Shown in pieces: positions 45,565 through 54,409 of a DNA stretch of 64,000 bases. Each line of letters starts with the position of its first letter. Position 1 is the first letter of the stretch. Made by a program: the position numbers and the translations under genes. The notes below the pieces were generated by a model. That model was not told where the DNA came from and made no database searches. It saw only the letters and a program-made list of their open reading frames with translations. The stretch is from positions 558,001-622,000 of the forward strand of contig NZ_BDBK01000001.1 of NCBI RefSeq assembly GCF_001612945.1. The letters are read 5' to 3'. This DNA is from Nocardia inohanensis NBRC 100128 (lineage in GTDB: Bacteria > Actinomycetota > Actinomycetes > Mycobacteriales > Mycobacteriaceae).

Positions 45565-46676
45565 GCGTGGGCCTCCGCGGTCGGAGCGGTCAGACGGAGC
45601 ATGGCGCCGAAACGCCAGCCGAGGAAACCGCCGAGCGCGCCGAGTACGGCTCCGGCGACGGTGGTGGCGATGATGATCGTCGCCTGCGGGTAGTGCGCGT
45701 TGTAGATGACGACGGTCTGCACGGGGGACAGGCCCGCGATGATCGCGCCGCCGACAGCGCCCGCGACGGCGGGCAGCAGGCGGGCGGCGGGCGCGGCGCG
45801 GCGCATCAGCACATCGATGACCAAGCCCACCAGCACGAGGCAGAACGGGATGAGCGCGGGCGTAGCGGGGATATGGCGAATGTGCTCGCGCAGCGGCAAT
45901 CCCACCGCGTCGGCGTAGGCGTGCGCGGCCCACGGCGCGAACCACCAGAAGACGCCTTGGATCGCGGAGGCGAAAACTGCGGTGAGGGTCGCGCCGCCAC
46001 GCCGGAAGGCGGCACCGGCGAGCAGCAGCAGCACCGCCATGAACGCGGTCACCGCGACGGTCCAGCGAACCGAGCCGGCGCTGAGCCGCTGCACGGCCAG
46101 TGCGGTGACGGTGCTGGAAGTCAGCAGGTGGGCGAGCGCGAACAGCGCGCCGACCCGCCCCCAGAGCTGACTGCGCGCCGCCGCGAACACGATCACGGTG
46201 CCGACGGAGATCACCGTGCTGGACAGGAAGAGCCCGATATGGGGCGGGGAGTCGATCACGGCGTCGAAGCCGTACAGGCTGTGCCACCACAGATCCCACA
46301 GCCCGTACAGCAGGAACGAGGCCGCGCCGAGCGCGGCGACCATATATCCGAGCGGGGCGGTGAACGTGCGGCCGAACACCCCGATACCCGGCCCGCCGAG
46401 TTCGCCGTCCACGCGGCGGCCCGCGCGCCCCGCCGCCGTGGTGGCGAGAATGACCGCGAGACCGGTGAATCCGGCGATGGCCGCGCTCGCGTAGATGAAC
46501 AGGTGCGGCAGGGTGAAGAAGGTGTCGGGCCCGACGTCACCGTGCCACTGGATATCCCAGGTGGAGCCGACCGCGAAGGTCATGCTGGCGGCGAACAGGA
46601 TCGACGCGGGCAGCCAGGGCCGCACGGTGATCGGTGTGGATGCGGCGGCGGTGTGCGTATTGGCGGTGAGGTCCAT
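45561..46676 (-). CDS. Multi-pass membrane protein with WDIQWHGD motif
   Basis: A 371-residue protein with about ten membrane helices. The first loop has the motif TWDIQWHGDVGPDTFFTLPH, with His and Asp residues that could bind metal; later helices carry further His (LWDLWWHSLYGF, SPPHIGLF). I do not recognise a transport family. GGAGC sits before the ATG at 46676. It overlaps the downstream exported protein by 4 bases. Because its neighbours are YtkA-like, a metal-related membrane role is an inference. Confidence 0.65.
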   Translation of the reverse strand: MDLTANTHTAAASTPITVRPWLPASILFAASMTFAVGSTWDIQWHGDVGPDTFFTLPHLFIYASAAIAGFTGLAVILATTAAGRAGRRVDGELGGPGIGVFGRTFTAPLGYMVAALGAASFLLYGLWDLWWHSLYGFDAVIDSPPHIGLFLSSTVISVGTVIVFAAARSQLWGRVGALFALAHLLTSSTVTALAVQRLSAGSVRWTVAVTAFMAVLLLLAGAAFRRGGATLTAVFASAIQGVFWWFAPWAAHAYADAVGLPLREHIRHIPATPALIPFCLVLVGLVIDVLMRRAAPAARLLPAVAGAVGGAIIAGLSPVQTVVIYNAHYPQATIIIATTVAGAVLGALGGFLGWRFGAMLRLTAPTAEAHA

Positions 46677-46705
46677 GAGTTGCTCCTGATCCTCTTTCCT
46701 TCGAT

Positions 46706-47107
46706 TCAGTTGGCTTGCACGGAGAAGGTGGCGGTGCCCGAGCCCTGCGGGCCCGATACCTGGACGGTGATCTCCCATTGACCGGGCATGGGCAGGTTCA
46801 CGGTGGCGCGGTAGTGGCCGGGCGTGACGGTGGTGGCGGTGCTCAGGGGCAGGGCATGGCCCATCTGTGGCATGGACGGAGCCAGGGAGACTTTGTCGGG
46901 GGACGCGGAATCGCCTTGGGGAGTGGTGATTTCGAGATCGACCGGATTGTCGCCGGTGCGGGGAGCGGTGACGGAGAGCTGGACGCTGTAGGGACCGGCG
47001 GCCATACGCGACTCCGGATTCCCGGCCCCGCTGGGCCACAGCCACCAGGCCGCCAGTGCCGCCACTACGAGGACGGCGGCTGCGAGTAGTGCGCGGCGGG
47101 CGGTCAT
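46706..47107 (-). CDS. YtkA/FixH-like exported protein
   Basis: A 133-residue protein with a single N-terminal membrane helix (ALLAAAVLVVAALAAWWLWP) and one beta-sandwich domain. The segment SMPQMGHALP contains Met and His in the spacing used by periplasmic copper chaperones, and GHYRATVNLPMPGQWEITVQ is the conserved YtkA-like core. Copper binding is likely by family but not proven. The ATG at 47107 overlaps the upstream stop by 4 bases (ATGA). Confidence 0.75.
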   Translation of the reverse strand: MTARRALLAAAVLVVAALAAWWLWPSGAGNPESRMAAGPYSVQLSVTAPRTGDNPVDLEITTPQGDSASPDKVSLAPSMPQMGHALPLSTATTVTPGHYRATVNLPMPGQWEITVQVSGPQGSGTATFSVQAN

Positions 47108-48513
47108 CGAATCGCCTCCGCTCGGACGTCGATCGTGGCGGGGACGGTCATCACGGTGTAGCCGCGTTCGGCCTGCACCCAGACCAGATAGCGGCCGGGT
47201 CGGGGAAAAGTGAAGGTGAAGGCGACATTCGGGCCGTAGGCCGCGACCGTCTCGTCCGCCGGTTGTGCGCCATTGGGTGGCAGCGGGACCATGGCGTGCG
47301 CGTGCGCCCAGATCGGGGCGGTGGCGGCGGCCGTGCCGGTGGAGGTGTTCTCCGGTAGCGGACCGACGGCGATCAGATGGCCGAGCATGCCCAGCCACGG
47401 TTGCAGGTCGGCGGACCCGCCGAACTTCGCGGTGAGCGTGGTGGGTTCACCCGCGATCGGGTCGGTGGTGGTGAATTCGGCCGCAGCAGCGCCGGGATTG
47501 CTTGCGCTGGACGCGGATTCGCCGAGCCGCAGGGTGGATCGCAGCAACTGCACACCGCCGCCGCGGCGCGCGATCTCGGCGGCGACCGCGTATTCACCGG
47601 ATTCCGTCCCGGCGAGGTTCACCCGGAACTCCCCGGGCGCGATCCGGACGGGATGCCGATGCCAGAACTTCCCGGCCGGCCCGACCACCATCAGGTGCAG
47701 GAAAGCGTCATCGGTCACCAGCAGATCGTCCACCGGACGGCCGGTGGCCGAATCGGTGAGTGACAGGGCGACCTCGCTCGTCGCGGGAGTCGACCGTACG
47801 GTCATATTCACCGGCGGCCGTGAGTAATTCGTGGTCAATGGCAAGTCCCGCTCCGGATAAGGGTTGTCGATATTGCCCGAGGTCGGATCCAGCAGACTGC
47901 CCGCCGGCCGGGGCGCAGGCGCGCTCGCGGACAGCAACGCACCGGTGACGCCGACCGTCAGCGCCGCGATCAACGCACCCGCGGGCAGCAACGCCACCCA
48001 CCCGCGCCGGGCGACCAGCGCCGTCCCGATCGCGATCAGCAGCAGCACTCCCGCCGTGAAGAAGCCGCCGTAAGCGGCGCGCTCCCACGGGGTTACGACC
48101 CGCGCCGCCACCAGGAACGGAATCCTGGCGGTGCGCTCCCCATCGGAGACGGTCAACTCCCATGGACCGGCGTGATCGACCTTCAGCGTGGCGGGATGAG
48201 GCCCCGGCCGATCACCGAGTTCCACCGTGGCCGAGGACGATTCACCACCCCGGTCGGACGGCACCGTGCCGAGCGTCAGCGTCCCCGCCGCGGTTCCGGT
48301 GTGCGTGACCACCTCCACCCGCAGCGGGCCGGGCTCGGCGCGCCGCACGATGACCGTCAGCTCCCGATCGCCCAGCGACTGCGCCACCGACACATCACCG
48401 CCGCTCACCGCCCCGTCCGCGTGTGCCGCGGGTGCGGTCATCAGGCTCAGCAGTGCGGCGAGCACGCCCAGCAGTAGGCAGGCGCGTAGGCGCGGGGTCG
48501 ACGGGGGCTGCAC
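47104..48513 (-). CDS. Large exported protein with metal-type His motifs, first gene of operon
   Basis: A 469-residue protein. The signal peptide ends at PAAHA. A beta domain follows, then two membrane helices at about 145-205 (FFTAGVLLLIAIGTALVA; ALIAALTVGVTGALLSA) and a large C-terminal exported region with HRHP, LGMLGHLIAVGP, AHAHAM and ERGYTVMTVP. The His/Met pattern resembles exported heavy-metal-handling proteins of actinobacteria, and the end overlaps the YtkA-like gene. The start is GTG 48513. The precise role of this family is unknown to me. Confidence 0.65.
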   Translation of the reverse strand: MQPPSTPRLRACLLLGVLAALLSLMTAPAAHADGAVSGGDVSVAQSLGDRELTVIVRRAEPGPLRVEVVTHTGTAAGTLTLGTVPSDRGGESSSATVELGDRPGPHPATLKVDHAGPWELTVSDGERTARIPFLVAARVVTPWERAAYGGFFTAGVLLLIAIGTALVARRGWVALLPAGALIAALTVGVTGALLSASAPAPRPAGSLLDPTSGNIDNPYPERDLPLTTNYSRPPVNMTVRSTPATSEVALSLTDSATGRPVDDLLVTDDAFLHLMVVGPAGKFWHRHPVRIAPGEFRVNLAGTESGEYAVAAEIARRGGGVQLLRSTLRLGESASSASNPGAAAAEFTTTDPIAGEPTTLTAKFGGSADLQPWLGMLGHLIAVGPLPENTSTGTAAATAPIWAHAHAMVPLPPNGAQPADETVAAYGPNVAFTFTFPRPGRYLVWVQAERGYTVMTVPATIDVRAEAIR

Positions 48514-48694
48514 CGTATCGAACCTACCGAAAGACCCGGGCGCGGGAATCCCTCCGGAGAGTGATGCCGACGCGCCGCCACCTCAGGGTAGGGTGCGCCG
48601 ATTTCCACATTGCCCTGCGGTTGGCTCGGGATTACTTCACACTGATCTCCTGGCAAACGCCGTGTGAGGGCGGCGTTTTCACGCGGGAGTTCGA

Positions 48695-50233
48695 ATGACC
48701 GAGAACCAGCATCTATCCGCCGACGAACAGCGTCTCGCCGAACTGGGTTACAAACAGGAACTGGCCCGTTCGTGGTCGGGATTCTCCAACTTCGCCATCA
48801 GTTTCACCATCGTGTCCATCCTGACCGGCGGGCTCGCGAGTTACGGCATCGGTTTGGCCAATGGCGGGCCGATCACCATGGCGTGGGGGTGGCCGCTGGT
48901 GTCGGTGATGGTGTTGTTCGTGGGATTGGCGATGGCGGAATTGGCCTCGGCCTATCCCACGTCCGGTGGATTGTATTGGTGGGCTTCGGAATTGGGCGGG
49001 CCGATCTGGGGCTGGTTCACCGGATGGTTCAACCTGATCGGGCAGATCGCGGTGACGGCGGCCATCGATTACGGTGCGGCGATTTTCACCACCGTGGTGC
49101 TGAATGTGATCGGCATCGATATCGGAACCGATCGCACCGCAATCTTTTTGGTGTTCGCGGCGATTCTGGTGCTGCACGCGGTACTGAACGCCGTGGGCCC
49201 GCACCTGTCGGCCGTCATCAACAATATTTCCGCCTGGTGGCACGTGGGCGGTGTGGCGATCTTCGTCCTGGTGCTGGGAATCGGTGCGGAACACCATCAA
49301 AGCGTCGGCTTCGTCTTCACCGAAACGGTAGACAACAGCGCCGTCGGATTCGGCGGCGTGGCATTCAGCTTCCTGCTCGGCCTTTTGCACGCCCAGTACA
49401 CCTTCACCGGATACGACGCCTCCGCGCACATGTCGGAGGAGACGCACGACGCCTCCCGCATGGCTGCCAAAGGCATCATCAACACCATCATCGTGTCGGC
49501 CGTCGCGGGCTACCTGCTCATCATGGCGGTAACCTTCGCCATCCCGAACCTCGACGACGCCCTGGACCCCGCCAAGAACAGCGGCTACCCCGTCATCTAC
49601 ATCCTCGAGAATTCCCTGAATTCCTTCTGGTCCGGCCTCCTGCTCATCATCGCCGCGATAGCCCAATTGTTCTGCGGCTACGCCTCGGTCACCTCCGCCT
49701 CCCGAATGCTTTTCGCCTTCAGCCGCGACGGCGCGGTCCCCGGCTCCGCCCTCTGGTCGAAACTCTCCCCCCGCAAAGTCCCGGTAAACGCCGTCCTCTT
49801 CATCTCGGTATTCGCCTTCATCCTCCTCATCCCCTCCATGCTGGTCCCCGCCGCCAACGCCCCCACCGCCTACGCCGCCGCCACCTCGGTAGCCACCATC
49901 GGCCTCTACATCGCCTACGCCATCCCCATCCTGCTCCGCCAACTCCACGGCACCCGATTCCGCACCGGCCCCTGGCAACTGGGCCCCTGGTACCGCCCCA
50001 TAGGCATAATCGCCCTCATCTGGACAGCCCTGATCTCCCTCCTCTTCATCCTCCCCCTGGACGACCACGGCTACCCCTGGAACCCCGACTTCACCTGGAA
50101 CGCAGTAAATTACGCCCCCCTGACCCTGATAGCAGTAGTAGGCGCAATAGCCATCTGGTGGTTCGCCTCCGCCCGCCACTGGTTCACCGGCCCCAAACGC
50201 AACGTTCCAGATCTGACACATGATCATTTCTGA
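48695..50233 (+). CDS. APC family amino acid/polyamine permease
   Basis: A 512-residue, 12-helix permease. The N-terminus (ELARSWSGFSNFAISFTIVS), LASAYPTSGGLYWWASELGG and the loop YDASAHMSEETHDASR match the GABA/amino-acid permease branch of the APC superfamily. It probably imports an amino acid or amine. No catabolic gene lies adjacent; the amine-using glnA4 operon is 7 kb away. The ATG at 48695 is far from the neighbours, so the gene is probably monocistronic. Confidence 0.8.
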   Translation: MTENQHLSADEQRLAELGYKQELARSWSGFSNFAISFTIVSILTGGLASYGIGLANGGPITMAWGWPLVSVMVLFVGLAMAELASAYPTSGGLYWWASELGGPIWGWFTGWFNLIGQIAVTAAIDYGAAIFTTVVLNVIGIDIGTDRTAIFLVFAAILVLHAVLNAVGPHLSAVINNISAWWHVGGVAIFVLVLGIGAEHHQSVGFVFTETVDNSAVGFGGVAFSFLLGLLHAQYTFTGYDASAHMSEETHDASRMAAKGIINTIIVSAVAGYLLIMAVTFAIPNLDDALDPAKNSGYPVIYILENSLNSFWSGLLLIIAAIAQLFCGYASVTSASRMLFAFSRDGAVPGSALWSKLSPRKVPVNAVLFISVFAFILLIPSMLVPAANAPTAYAAATSVATIGLYIAYAIPILLRQLHGTRFRTGPWQLGPWYRPIGIIALIWTALISLLFILPLDDHGYPWNPDFTWNAVNYAPLTLIAVVGAIAIWWFASARHWFTGPKRNVPDLTHDHF

Positions 50234-50337
50234 ATCTGATACGCAGGTGGTCCGGCCGTGATCTAATCGCGCCAACTCGGGTGCATCAGCGCCTCGATGA
50301 CGATGTCGAGGGGTGCCTGGGGTAGGTGGAGACGACG

Positions 50338-51195
50338 ATGGTGGATAGCAGAATGCAGCGGTCGGCTGGGGCGGTGGCCGCGTTCGCGGTGGCGGCGGGG
50401 TTCGCGGTGGCGGCGATGCCCGGGGTGGCTTCGGCTGCGCCGGGGTCGATCACGTGGACCGATGGGAATAGTAAGTTCACTCGGACGGTGTCGAATGTGA
50501 ATCCTGTTGTGGGGGACACTATTACCGTTACCACGATGTTCGAGCGGACCGGGATTCCGGTGGAGTACATCTACTCGGTGAAGGATTTGCATCCTGCTTG
50601 CCTGACGCCGGTTGCGGGGTCGGGGAAGATGGGTGGGGATCAGGTTCAGCTCGATACCTCGTCTTCGGATTGGGTGCGGGCCGAGTTCGGGATCACCAAG
50701 TACCCGGTGTATCCGAATATTCAGCCGAAGTCGCAGACGTTCGAGGTGCAGTACAAGGTGGGGGTCAACTGCGCTCGGGATACTCCGCTGCCTACTTCCA
50801 TGCATTACGGCGGATCGCTCGGTGACGGCACTTACCAGGGCAAGGGGCCGAATATCACGGTGTCGAGTGATGCCGTTTCCACCACCGTGCTCACCGATGT
50901 GAGTGGGGCGCAGGTGAATAAGGCGGTCACCTTGGAGGCGACCGTGTCGCCGGCGGCTGCGGGCGGCACCGTTCAGTTCAAGGCCGGCGACAATGTGCTC
51001 GGTGATATTCCGGTCAATGCGAACGGTAAGGCGACGTTCGTGTGGACGCCGGGGGCGGCGGGCTCGTACACCATCGGCGCGGTGTTCTCGGGGCGCAGCG
51101 GGGTGGCCGGGTCGTCCACCACGAAGGTGGTGACGGTGGCCGAGCAGCCGACCAATCCCGGCGGTGGGACGAGCACCGGGTCCTTCGGATCCTGA
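50338..51195 (+). CDS. Secreted Ig-like domain protein
   Basis: A 285-residue exported protein. The signal peptide runs to about residue 30 (AGAVAAFAVAAGFAVAAMPG, cleavage after ASA). A beta-rich domain with possible Cys pairing (HPACLTP, VNCARD) is followed at about residue 180 by a bacterial Ig-like 3 domain (TTVLTDVSGAQVNKAVTLEA) and a Gly/Ser/Thr-rich tail. Related proteins are common at the surface of Nocardia. GGTGGAG precedes the ATG at 50338. Function unknown. Confidence 0.7.
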   Translation: MVDSRMQRSAGAVAAFAVAAGFAVAAMPGVASAAPGSITWTDGNSKFTRTVSNVNPVVGDTITVTTMFERTGIPVEYIYSVKDLHPACLTPVAGSGKMGGDQVQLDTSSSDWVRAEFGITKYPVYPNIQPKSQTFEVQYKVGVNCARDTPLPTSMHYGGSLGDGTYQGKGPNITVSSDAVSTTVLTDVSGAQVNKAVTLEATVSPAAAGGTVQFKAGDNVLGDIPVNANGKATFVWTPGAAGSYTIGAVFSGRSGVAGSSTTKVVTVAEQPTNPGGGTSTGSFGS

Positions 51196-51198
51196 TCG

Positions 51199-51816
51199 TC
51201 AGGTAAGGGCGGCGACTCCCGGTCCTTCGAGTTCGTCGAGCGCGACGCTTCGACCGGAGACGGCCAGTAACAGGGAGAGCGCGGTCCCGCGCGCCTCCGG
51301 GCCGTCTCCGAGCGTCAGATCGAGATCCGTTGCGGTGAGCTGGATTCGGGACATCAGCTCCTTCGCTCCGCCGAACGCGCCCGAGGTGCGGGTTTGCAGG
51401 CGCAGTGCCCGGATGACGGCTTCTTCGGGGTAGTTGCGGGTCAATCCGGCTGGGCGGCGGATGTCTTCGCCGTGGACGATCTCCTCGACGAGGCGACTGT
51501 CCAGCGGCGCGGGCGGGGTCGATCTCCGCGGGCCCGCCTGCCGCAGCCGTCGCAGTGTTTCCGCGGGGGTGTCGCCACGCCATCGCTGCATGGTGCGCTC
51601 GTTCTGTCCGTCGAAGTCGAAACCCGCCCTGATCAGTCCGGCCACGAAGCCGAGACGCGTGGTGTGTGCGACGGCGACCAGGTGGGCGGCCACATCGTGC
51701 ACCGTCCACCCGTCACACAACGACGGTCGATGCCATTGCGCGTCTTCGAGACCGGCGAGGTCCTCGATCAGGGCGGCGCGTTCGGCATGCACCAGCGTCC
51801 AGACTGCGTCGGCCAC
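51199..51816 (-). CDS. Maleylpyruvate isomerase (MDMPI)/DinB-like protein
   Basis: A 205-residue four-helix bundle. LVHAERAALIEDLAGLEDAQ, LCDGWTVHDVAAHLVAVAH and LDSRLVEEIVHGEDIRRP supply the His and Glu residues that bind a divalent metal in the mycothiol-dependent isomerase/DinB superfamily. Many relatives use mycothiol, but the substrate here is not known. GGGAGC precedes the GTG at 51816. It is convergent with the Ig-like protein gene. Confidence 0.75.
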   Translation of the reverse strand: MADAVWTLVHAERAALIEDLAGLEDAQWHRPSLCDGWTVHDVAAHLVAVAHTTRLGFVAGLIRAGFDFDGQNERTMQRWRGDTPAETLRRLRQAGPRRSTPPAPLDSRLVEEIVHGEDIRRPAGLTRNYPEEAVIRALRLQTRTSGAFGGAKELMSRIQLTATDLDLTLGDGPEARGTALSLLLAVSGRSVALDELEGPGVAALT

Positions 51817-51877
51817 ATCTGCTCCCTTGTTCGGCTACAGACTTCGACGGAGCCGGACGCGGAAACTCATCGCCGGG

Positions 51878-52765
51878 TCAGGAGCACAGGGCTCGGGTGG
51901 CCGGGACGACCTCGCCTATCCAGCGCCGCAGCTGGGTTTCATCCTCGGATTCCGGCCAGTACACGAAGGTGTCGAACCTGGTCTCCGTGGCGAGATCGGC
52001 CAGGATGCGCGCCCAGCCGGCGGCGTCGGTGCGGATCGGTTCCTCGCCGCGCAGCGTGACCGATCCCGGAGTCTCGGTGATCGTGCCGACGAGTTGCGCC
52101 ATGCGGGTGATATCGGAGGGTTTACGTCCCGCATCGATGGCGGAGGCGGAGATGATCTCCTGTGTCGCTTGCCATTTCTCGTACGGCAGGTAGTGCGGAA
52201 TGGGCGCTGCCCAGCCGTCGGCGATGCGCCCGGTCAGCGCGTTGGCCTTGGGGCCGACACTGCCGAACCAGATCCCGACCGGATGCGCCGGCGCGGGACC
52301 GGACTGCACACCGTGCACCTTGTACAGCTCGCCCGCGACTTTCGCCTTGGTCCCCGGCAGCCACATGGCGCGAATGATCGCGGTGGCTTCCTCGAGTGCT
52401 TGCAGCGCTTCGGGATTCGATCGCGTCGGCCCGCCCATCGCACCGATCGCGGGCCAGAACGCCCCCGCCCCCAACGCCAGCTCGAACCGCCCGCCGCTGA
52501 GCAGATCCAGCGTCGCGGCCTGCTTCCCCAGCATCGCGGGCCCGCGCAACGGCAGGCTCGCCACATCCGGAAACACCCGCAGCCGTTCGGTTTCCGCCAG
52601 CACGGTGGCGATCACCGCGAACGTATCGGCCAGCCCGCCCGCATACGGATGGTCCTGAATACCGAGCAGATCCAAGCCTTCGCGATCCGCCACCTTGGCC
52701 ATCGCCCGCAGCCGCGGCAGCTCGTTCGCCGTCGGCGCCAACTGAATACCGAATCGTAGGTTCAC
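51878..52765 (-). CDS. LLM-class F420-dependent oxidoreductase
   Basis: A 295-residue luciferase-like TIM barrel protein: FGIQLAPTANELPRLRAMAK, GLDLLGIQDHPYAG, LLSGGRFELALGAGAFWPAI and GIWFGSVGPKANALTGRIAD with the C-terminal helices. It would use F420 or FMN for reduction or oxidation of an unknown substrate. GTG 52765 gives VNLRFGIQ; an ATG at 52786 is possible. It lies next to the HxlR regulator on the same strand, but 57 bases downstream, so they may share a transcript. Confidence 0.8.
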   Translation of the reverse strand: MNLRFGIQLAPTANELPRLRAMAKVADREGLDLLGIQDHPYAGGLADTFAVIATVLAETERLRVFPDVASLPLRGPAMLGKQAATLDLLSGGRFELALGAGAFWPAIGAMGGPTRSNPEALQALEEATAIIRAMWLPGTKAKVAGELYKVHGVQSGPAPAHPVGIWFGSVGPKANALTGRIADGWAAPIPHYLPYEKWQATQEIISASAIDAGRKPSDITRMAQLVGTITETPGSVTLRGEEPIRTDAAGWARILADLATETRFDTFVYWPESEDETQLRRWIGEVVPATRALCS

Positions 52766-52822
52766 ACCGCGATCATGCCAGCGCATCAGCGCGCCTTCGG
52801 AATTCGGACGGCGGTCAGGTGC

Positions 52823-53449
52823 TCAGGCAGCGAACACGGTGCGGACGACGGATTCGTCGCCCTCGATCTCGATCAGTCCCAGGGCGCGGGCGTCGCCCAG
52901 GGGGAGGGCGCCGGCGGCTAGGCCCAAAATGCAGGCGGGTTCGGCGCGGACCGTGGCGGCCAGTTCGCGGCCGTCCTGGGCGGTGACTTCGAAACCGGTG
53001 GGCGTGGCGCGCAGTTGCAGGGGTGAGCCACCGATATCGAGACCGATTGCCGTCGAAGGCCGGACATCGACGCGGGCGTCGAGGAGTGCGGGGACGGCCA
53101 GGGCGAGCCACTCGGGACGGAAAGCATCACCCTCGGGGCCGCGCACCATCAAGGGGGTGGACCAGCGGATCAAGCCCTCGATCGGCTCGCGTAGTTCGGC
53201 GCCCCAGGGGGTGAGGGCGTACTCGACCACGCTGCCCGCACCCGTCAGCCGCCGCTCCAGCACGCCCGCCGACTCGAGGTCGCGCAACCGGTCGGCGAGC
53301 AGGTTGGTCGCGATGCCGGGCAGGCCGTCGATCAGGTCCCGGTAGCGGGCGGGGGCCATGAGCAGCTGGCGGACGATGAGCAGGTTCCACCGGTCGCCGA
53401 CCACCTCGAGCGACCGGGCGAGCCCGCAGTACTGGCCGTAGCTACGCAT
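52823..53449 (-). CDS. HxlR family regulator with SCP2-like domain
   Basis: A 208-residue regulator. Residues 1-100 form the HxlR winged helix (SLEVVGDRWNLLIVRQLLMA, PGIATNLLADRLRDLESAG, wing EYALTPWGAEL). Residues 105-208 resemble a sterol-carrier-like sensor (DIGGSPLQLRATPTGFEVTA, AEPACILGLAAGA). Cys8 in the first helix could respond to redox or electrophiles. The ATG at 53449 gives the family start MRSYGQYC. It is divergent from the dehalogenase-like gene, with repeats CTTGA/TCAAG in the gap. Confidence 0.8.
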   Translation of the reverse strand: MRSYGQYCGLARSLEVVGDRWNLLIVRQLLMAPARYRDLIDGLPGIATNLLADRLRDLESAGVLERRLTGAGSVVEYALTPWGAELREPIEGLIRWSTPLMVRGPEGDAFRPEWLALAVPALLDARVDVRPSTAIGLDIGGSPLQLRATPTGFEVTAQDGRELAATVRAEPACILGLAAGALPLGDARALGLIEIEGDESVVRTVFAA

Positions 53450-53461
53450 TTCGTCCTTTTG

Positions 53462-53495
53462 CTTGATGTTCTCAAGTGTGCGTGAAAGACTCAAG
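53462..53495. promoter_or_regulatory. Candidate HxlR operator
   Basis: CTTGA-TGTTC-TCAAG (53462-53476) is an inverted repeat, and a third TCAAG arm follows at 53491-53495. It lies in the 81-base gap between the divergent regulator and dehalogenase-like genes. Confidence 0.4.
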
Positions 53496-53530
53496 TATAT
53501 CGCAGGACCCGAGCCGAAGAGAGGGCCGAC

Positions 53531-54409
53531 ATGGCCGAGATCACCGAGCGTGTGCGGCCCGCCTGGGTCGACGACGACCTGTTCCCGTTCCGGAGCCGCT
53601 TCATCGAAATCGACGGGCACAGCGTGCATTACGTCGACGAAGGGTCCGGACCGACACTGCTTTTCCTACACGGCAATCCGACCTGGTCGTTTCTGTGGCG
53701 AGAGGTGATCAGCGCGCTGCGCGGCGACTTCCGTTGCATCGCAATGGATTACCCGGGCTTCGGGCTGTCGGAGCCGAAACCCGGCTACCGCTACCTGCCG
53801 GAGCAGCACGCGGAGGTGGTCACCGGCTTCGTCGATGCGCTCGGCCTCGAACAGGTGACCCTGGTGGGGCAGGACTGGGGCGCGCTGATCGGCTTGGCCA
53901 CCGCGCAACGACGGCCCGGCGTCTTCGACCGGCTGGTGCTCGCGAACACCTGGGCCTGGCCGGTCAACGGGGTGCTGCACTTCGAGGCGTTCTCGCACCT
54001 CATCGGTAACCCGTTGAGCCGCTTGCTGGTTCGGCAGTTCAACCTCCTCGTGAACGGGTTCATCCCCACCGGGCATCGCAGGCGGAAGCCGACCACGGCA
54101 GAGATGAACCATTACCGCCGGGCATTGGATACCCCGGCGCGGCGCCAGGCTTCCGCGGTGCTCCCCACCCGGGTTCTTGCCAGCCGGGAGTTCTTCGCCA
54201 CGGTCGAGTCCGGCCTGGCCGACCTGGCGCACCTGCCGACCCTGATCGTGTGGGGTGACGCCGACATCGCCTTCCGGCCCCAGGAACGCGAGCGCCTGGA
54301 AGCGACCTTCCCCGACCATAAGACGGTGATCGTCGAGGGCGCCGGTACTTACGTCGAGTCCGATGCGCCGGAGGAGTTCGTTGCCGCGATCCGTGACTGG
54401 ATGGCGTGA
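53531..54409 (+). CDS. Haloalkane dehalogenase-like protein lacking the catalytic His
   Basis: A 292-residue alpha/beta hydrolase. HGNPTWSFLWR gives the halide-binding Asn, GQDWGAL gives nucleophile Asp115 and halide-binding Trp116, and VWGDADIAF gives the likely acid near Asp243. The catalytic His of the family, in a GAGH(Y/F)xxxDxPEE segment, is replaced by Thr273 (GAGTYVESDAPEE). In haloalkane dehalogenases this His activates water to release the alkyl-enzyme, so turnover may be blocked. A GTGA overlap links it to the aminopeptidase. A real gene with an odd active site is likely. Confidence 0.75.
   Translation: MAEITERVRPAWVDDDLFPFRSRFIEIDGHSVHYVDEGSGPTLLFLHGNPTWSFLWREVISALRGDFRCIAMDYPGFGLSEPKPGYRYLPEQHAEVVTGFVDALGLEQVTLVGQDWGALIGLATAQRRPGVFDRLVLANTWAWPVNGVLHFEAFSHLIGNPLSRLLVRQFNLLVNGFIPTGHRRRKPTTAEMNHYRRALDTPARRQASAVLPTRVLASREFFATVESGLADLAHLPTLIVWGDADIAFRPQERERLEATFPDHKTVIVEGAGTYVESDAPEEFVAAIRDWMA

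Noticed and set aside
48713..50275. 520-residue antisense frame across the permease
   Set aside because: Gly/Glu/Asp/Val composition with no recognisable domain; the sense strand is a clear APC permease.
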